A stretch of 64,000 bases of DNA. Source: Candidatus Altarchaeota archaeon. Its GTDB lineage: Archaea > Altiarchaeota > Altiarchaeia > IMC4 > QMZM01. The notes under the pieces are model-generated. The model was not told where the DNA came from. It ran no database searches and was given only the letters and a program-made list of their open reading frames with translations. The DNA lies in NCBI GenBank assembly GCA_016931955.1, contig JAFGDV010000012.1:50255-114254 (forward strand). The letters run 5' to 3'. This document shows positions 59,950 through 64,000 of the stretch, piece by piece (the stretch's first letter is position 1; each line of letters begins with the position of its first letter). Made by a program: the position numbers and the translations under genes.

Positions 59950-61926
59950 CTATCTTCTCTTCACTGATTTGATGAGTATCTCAGCTATTTTTTCCGCGTT
60001 CTCGGTGTTAACTCCGTCTATGTGGGCGTTCAATATGGAGCGTTGTGTCACAGTTGAAACATAGACATCCCTTAAACCCAGTATCCTGTCCAGGATGTCC
60101 TGGTCTACGAATATGTCCTGTATCTTCGTGAATGGCACAGTTATCTCTCTGAACCCAAAGACTCCCTTCTTTATCACCAATACCTGGTCGTTCACGTCAT
60201 AGAAGTACCTCTTATAGTAGTAGTATTCGTAGACGTATTTTACAGCGAGGAGGATCAGGGAGAACAAGACGGGGAGAAGCTTCACCTCAAGACCTGCAGG
60301 AATAAGAACTACTGCGAGAGCGGCTATGGGCAGCAGGAGCATAGCCCACCAGAGGGTCTTCTTCAAGGGCTTTACGTCTTCTATGGGGAATTTTTTCACG
60401 AGAGGATTATCGCCTATACAGGATGAGGATATCCTCATGTAATCCGCGATCTTCCTCCTTAATTCGACGGCGTCTCCGAGGTTCAGGTCTGGAACGGATT
60501 CAACTGGAGAAGACAGTGAAGTGAATTGCATTTGAGTAGAATACTGTCTGGATTGACCTTTAGCAACCACCTCCTTGGAGCCGGTGTCGAATTTTAGGGT
60601 CGCTAGTCCGGCGAAAAATTGGGGGAATGACACTGCTAATATGATATCCTGCATCTTTCCGTAGCTTATCTGTTTTCTTTGGACGTTTAATATTCCCTTC
60701 TTTATGATGACGTAGTGCGGGGATATCTCATAGGCGTATGATAGTAGGTGGCTGATGGTCTGAGAGAGTAACCCAAGGTTTATTGATGCACTGATTAGGG
60801 CGACGACTAATAGAGCAAGGAAGAAGCCAGGATTCACAAAAAACCCTAAGAGGATCAGAGGCACTGCTGCAATGAACACCACACCTAATCCTGCAGAACC
60901 GATAAGTAGACCGTAGAGGAAAGACTTAAGGAAGTGGTTTGTGTAGGGTGATTTCACGTAATCCTCCGGCTTCTCCACGACCTCTTCTGTCACTGCTGTC
61001 TCCTCGGTTGCTGGTTTTTCTTCCACGCTGGTCCGGCACCTCTTCAATACCTCCTCTCTTATATTCTTCGAATCTTCCGGGGTCAGGTAGAGCATGCGCG
61101 CATCTGCTGCGGAGAGGCTTGTCATGGTCTTCACTGTGAGGGTCCTCAGCTGGAGGATCCTTGACAGTATATCATAGCTTTCCTCCACGTCCTGTATGTT
61201 TCTATACAGGAAGAGGCTTTCTTTGGGTGTTAGGAATCCTTTACGTATGTAGACGCCTTCATCCCTCAACTCGTACCGTATGACTGTGAAGTCTAGCAGG
61301 CTTAGTATCAGGGCCGGGATGAGTATGACCAAAAACCATGTGAAGAAGATCGCCACAAAGATAAGCCCGAATATGCCCCCTAGGAGTATCATGAGTATGC
61401 CCCTGTTGGAGGGCTTGTAGACTTCTGCTTTAATTCCTTCTCCACTTGGCTTAGAAACTGTTTCCCCCAGCAGTAGATTACGCATGATCATCCCGTCTTC
61501 TCTGCTGACGCCGTCTATGTGGGCCTCGAATCCCGACACTGTGGTGGCGCTGGATATGTGCAGGTCCCATAGACCGAATATTCTGTCGAATATGTCCTGG
61601 TCCAAGTAGATGTCTTGTATCTTATTCAAGGGGACTATCGTCTGCTTTGTGCTGAAAACCCCTTTCTGTATGATAAGACCCTCCCCTGTTAGGTCGTAGA
61701 AGTACTTCTCGAAGTAGACGCTCTGATACCAGTAGACCAAGGCCGCTAGAACCAACACCATGAATAAGACGCCTAAGATGATGCCTTTAACCGCTGCATC
61801 TGAGACAAAGAATCCAACTAAGAGGAATGGAGCTACAGGCACAAGAAACATTAGGGTCTGTATGGTCTTCTTCAGTATCTTCGCTTTCTTGAGGGGGTAC
61901 TTTGTGCGGAGGGTTTCAGTCGACAA
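59950..61926 (-). CDS. Membrane protein with four PH-like domains
   Basis: A 658-residue protein in which pairs of membrane helices alternate with four bacterial-type PH (bPH2/YdbT) domains. Each PH copy has the pattern IxKGxx ... IxxxKIQDIxxxQDIxDRIxGL: IIQKGVFSTKQTIVPLNKIQ, VYIRKGFLTPKESLFLYRNI, YVIIKKGILNVQRKQISYGK and VLVIKKGVFGFREITVPFTK. Bacterial YdbT has three. It overlaps a one-PH-domain gene by 11 nt. A role in membrane stress or lipid sensing is inferred from bacterial relatives only. Confidence 0.82.
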   Translation of the reverse strand: MSTETLRTKYPLKKAKILKKTIQTLMFLVPVAPFLLVGFFVSDAAVKGIILGVLFMVLVLAALVYWYQSVYFEKYFYDLTGEGLIIQKGVFSTKQTIVPLNKIQDIYLDQDIFDRIFGLWDLHISSATTVSGFEAHIDGVSREDGMIMRNLLLGETVSKPSGEGIKAEVYKPSNRGILMILLGGIFGLIFVAIFFTWFLVILIPALILSLLDFTVIRYELRDEGVYIRKGFLTPKESLFLYRNIQDVEESYDILSRILQLRTLTVKTMTSLSAADARMLYLTPEDSKNIREEVLKRCRTSVEEKPATEETAVTEEVVEKPEDYVKSPYTNHFLKSFLYGLLIGSAGLGVVFIAAVPLILLGFFVNPGFFLALLVVALISASINLGLLSQTISHLLSYAYEISPHYVIIKKGILNVQRKQISYGKMQDIILAVSFPQFFAGLATLKFDTGSKEVVAKGQSRQYSTQMQFTSLSSPVESVPDLNLGDAVELRRKIADYMRISSSCIGDNPLVKKFPIEDVKPLKKTLWWAMLLLPIAALAVVLIPAGLEVKLLPVLFSLILLAVKYVYEYYYYKRYFYDVNDQVLVIKKGVFGFREITVPFTKIQDIFVDQDILDRILGLRDVYVSTVTQRSILNAHIDGVNTENAEKIAEILIKSVKRR

Positions 61927-62401
61927 CCTGCTTCACCTCCTTCATCTTCTTGAACAATGAATCCTTGAAGGCTTCCGCGTTTTTCCAGCTCAGGCCGGGT
62001 ATCATGTCAGATCCTCTGCCCGAGAAGGTCGCAGTGTATACCCTAACAGTTGAGAGACCCAGCATCTTTTCCAGAATGCCCTGGTTTATATGAACATCCT
62101 GTATGTTTTCATATGGTATTATGGTATAGCTTGGAGTGATCACTCCCTTCTTGGAGAAAAAATAGTCGCCTCTCAACTCGAAGAGAAAGGTCTTAAAGAA
62201 TTCCCTCGCATACAGGTAAAGAATTATAAGCAGCAGAAGGAACAGAAGAATCATGATTACTGGATTGACCCCCAAAGCCAATAGAATCAACGAGATAACT
62301 AGAGATAAGAAGAACAGGATGAATATCCATGACAGCACGAAAGCTACTGAAGCAGTATTCTCAAACGACGCATAGTTCCGGACGCCTTCCTCATTTAGCA
62401 T
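61916..62401 (-). CDS. Membrane protein with one PH-like domain
   Basis: A 161-residue protein with two membrane helices (about 24-65) and one bPH2 domain (FFSKKGVITPSYTIIPYENI, QDVHINQGILEKMLGLSTV). It is co-transcribed with the four-PH-domain protein, as in bacterial YdbS/YdbT pairs. Confidence 0.82.
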   Translation of the reverse strand: MLNEEGVRNYASFENTASVAFVLSWIFILFFLSLVISLILLALGVNPVIMILLFLLLLIILYLYAREFFKTFLFELRGDYFFSKKGVITPSYTIIPYENIQDVHINQGILEKMLGLSTVRVYTATFSGRGSDMIPGLSWKNAEAFKDSLFKKMKEVKQVVD

Positions 62402-62453
62402 AATTAGTTAATCAACGTCGCGGTATAAAAACATTTTAATCGATGTATATATC

Positions 62454-62768
62454 ATGGACTCAGATGATTGGCTGCTGCTTAGAAAGGGTATCTGGAGGAA
62501 GCCTCTTGCAGCGGATCCCTTGAAGGGCTTTCAAATGGATCTGATCAGGATAGAACCCAACTTTAAAGACCGACCTCATACCCACGACGGCTTCGAATGG
62601 GTCTACATCCTTGAAGGAGGCTTCAAAGACCAGAAGGGCGTACACAGGAAAGGCGACTTCATCGTGAACACCTCAGAAGGCATACACCAGGCCTCTACAG
62701 GCAAAGACGGATGTCTTATGTTGATAGTCTGGACGGGCAGCGTGACTGAAGTCGGAGACAAGATCTAA
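62454..62768 (+). CDS. Small cupin protein
   Basis: A 104-residue cupin with metal-ligand motifs PHTHDGFEWVYILEGGF and the later EGIHQASTG. A TATA-like GGTATAAAAAC (62420-62430) lies about 25-33 bp before the ATG. Substrate unknown; the fold suits a small sensor or isomerase. Confidence 0.8.
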   Translation: MDSDDWLLLRKGIWRKPLAADPLKGFQMDLIRIEPNFKDRPHTHDGFEWVYILEGGFKDQKGVHRKGDFIVNTSEGIHQASTGKDGCLMLIVWTGSVTEVGDKI

Positions 62769-63884
62769 TCACTTAGAGAGCTTTCGTTCATGTATCTTGG
62801 TGCGGGCCCTGTGTTCTATCAGCCATAAATCGTGTATCTGGGATGGACTGATGAAAGTAATCGCCGTACCTTTTTTTCCTATGCGAGCTGTTCGTCCGAT
62901 TCTATGCACGTAGGTCAGAGGCTCCTGAGGTATGTCGTAGTTGAAGACGTGGCTGATATCAGATATGTCGATGCCACGTGCTACAACGTCAGTGCATATC
63001 AAGTATTTTATCTTGCCCTGACGCAGTCTTTCAATCGCTTTCTTCCTTGCAGCCTGGGTGAGGTCGCCGTGTATTCGGTCAACTGAAAACCCACGCCTCT
63101 TGAGTATTCCATAAAGCACCTCAACCCATTTCTTTGTCTTGCAGAAGACAAGAGCCTTCGACGGCCGCTCCTCTTTTGCGACCTTGAAAAAAGCGTCCAT
63201 CTTCTCCTTCTGGTCGACTTCAACGTAAAACTGCTGGACTTCGTCGACCGTTAATTCGTCGTTGTCGGAGTTGACTGAGACAAATTCCGGACTACGCATG
63301 TATCTTTCAGCCAGCCGGCGGATCTCATCCGGAATGGTCGCAGAAAACAGCATCGTCTGTCTCTTCCTTGGAGTCTTCTCAATAATCCACTCCACATCCT
63401 GGATGAAGCCCATGTCGAGCATGCGGTCTGCTTCGTCTAAGACCAGGGTTTCCACTCTGTCGATTCTGAGCGTCCCCCTCTTCAGGTGGTCTATTACTCT
63501 GCCTGGTGTGCCCACTACGACGTGAACGCCTCTACGAAGCAGATCTATCTGAGAATTAATGGATGCTCCACCATAGGTCAAAGCCACGCGAACCCCTGAA
63601 CCCGCCAATTTCTCGAATTCCAGGCCAACCTGGACGGCAAGCTCCCGCGTCGGTGTCAATACAAGTGCTTGAACGAATCTATCTTCCAATCGTATCTTCT
63701 CTATCAATGGTATAGCAAACGATAGAGTCTTACCAGTGCCTGTTTTGGCCTGGCCTATTATATCCTTTCCTTCAAGGGCTGGCGGAAGTGCCATCCCCTG
63801 GATGGGCGTCATCTCCTCAAAGCCGAGTAAGCGTATGTTCTGGAGAATAGCTGGTTGAATCGTTAGTGAATCAAAATCTTTCAT
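62769..63884 (-). CDS. DEAD-box RNA helicase
   Basis: A helicase of about 371 residues with the minimal DEAD-box core. Motifs in order: Q motif GFEEMTPIQ, I AKTGTGKT, Ia PTRELAVQ, Ib TPGRV, II LDEADRM, III SATIP, then GDLTQAAR, CTDVVARGIDI and VI HRIGRTARIGKKG. The frame extends to 63941 with a hydrophobic AT-rich leader, but the ATG at 63884 (MKDFDSLTI) is the family start. It unwinds structured RNA. Confidence 0.94.
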   Translation of the reverse strand: MKDFDSLTIQPAILQNIRLLGFEEMTPIQGMALPPALEGKDIIGQAKTGTGKTLSFAIPLIEKIRLEDRFVQALVLTPTRELAVQVGLEFEKLAGSGVRVALTYGGASINSQIDLLRRGVHVVVGTPGRVIDHLKRGTLRIDRVETLVLDEADRMLDMGFIQDVEWIIEKTPRKRQTMLFSATIPDEIRRLAERYMRSPEFVSVNSDNDELTVDEVQQFYVEVDQKEKMDAFFKVAKEERPSKALVFCKTKKWVEVLYGILKRRGFSVDRIHGDLTQAARKKAIERLRQGKIKYLICTDVVARGIDISDISHVFNYDIPQEPLTYVHRIGRTARIGKKGTAITFISPSQIHDLWLIEHRARTKIHERKLSK

Positions 63885-63941
63885 TTTCTGGTTTTTCCTC
63901 TTATAGTAAAGTGAAATAAAGATAAAATAAAAAAAATACAA

Positions 63942-64000
63942 ATTCGCATCTAAGAATCGATATGATGATCCTCTACATCTATTAGAAAATAGCGTATAAC
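63942..64000. other. AT-rich end of the window
   Basis: No gene is visible; it probably holds the helicase promoter or a gene that starts beyond the window. Confidence 0.3.

Overview
The window is archaeal. It carries TFB, RadB, a Mre11-type nuclease, the GINS subunit Gins51, archaeosine tRNA-guanine transglycosylase, geranylgeranyl reductase, HMG-CoA reductase and mevalonate kinase, and many promoters place a TATA box 26-30 bp before the start codon, as expected for leaderless mRNAs. The rare methanogen-type seryl-tRNA synthetase (SerS2), class II HMG-CoA reductase, a minimal SufBC pair and an unusual one-carbon cluster (MetV-like, MetF, Mch, corrinoid activator, CdhE, CdhD) suggest a Wood-Ljungdahl archaeon of the methanogen/Altiarchaeota neighbourhood. 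That placement is inference; no rRNA, tRNA or mcr gene was seen.

Layout. 0-5.5 kb: surface-glycan genes (two GT2 transferases, UDP-GlcNAc 2-epimerase, GT4, Wzx-type flippase). 5.7-9.2 kb: a large secreted beta-helix surface protein with Cys repeats and a small membrane protein. 9.2-20 kb: an accessory island with five AAA/DUF4143 ATPase genes, an AbiE type IV toxin-antitoxin pair, one GT2 gene and many gene relics; several promoters carry their own palindrome. 20.2-29.8 kb: C1 metabolism (metV-metF on +; membrane protein, symporter, mobA, cdhD, cdhE, corrinoid activator and mch as an overlapping operon on -), interrupted at the metF/mch junction by a MntA-HepT module whose HepT has an in-frame stop. 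29.8-41.4 kb: housekeeping (ATP-grasp, sufC, sufB, ggr, purA, cupin, radB, mre11, gins51, CBS protein, tfb, pyrG, rdgB). 41.8-51.8 kb: FKBP, CBS regulators, short Dph2-like protein, serS2, tgtA. 52.2-64 kb: PurM-like protein, the isoprenoid operon hmgA-IPMDH/IDH-mvk, a Cys-repeat lipoprotein, methionine aminopeptidase, ACT/DUF5612 protein, multi-PH membrane proteins and a DEAD-box helicase.

Two patterns are not explained by ordinary gene content. (1) At several places an accessory insert lies just beyond the 3' end of a core gene and is followed by an orphan copy of that gene's last codons: metF (49 bp, 1 mismatch, around MntA-HepT), mvk (50 bp, diverged, around the lipoprotein gene) and rdgB (18 bp, around a hairpin block). 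The AAA/AbiE island has similar repeated gene ends and internally deleted gene remnants. (2) A family of hairpins is associated with the constant tail GTAGTGCCTAAC (six copies), clustered at 41.4-41.6 kb and 51.8-52.2 kb, with one copy forming the 3' end of an AAA gene. Together these suggest small mobile or regulatory units that insert at gene ends; the mechanism is unknown.
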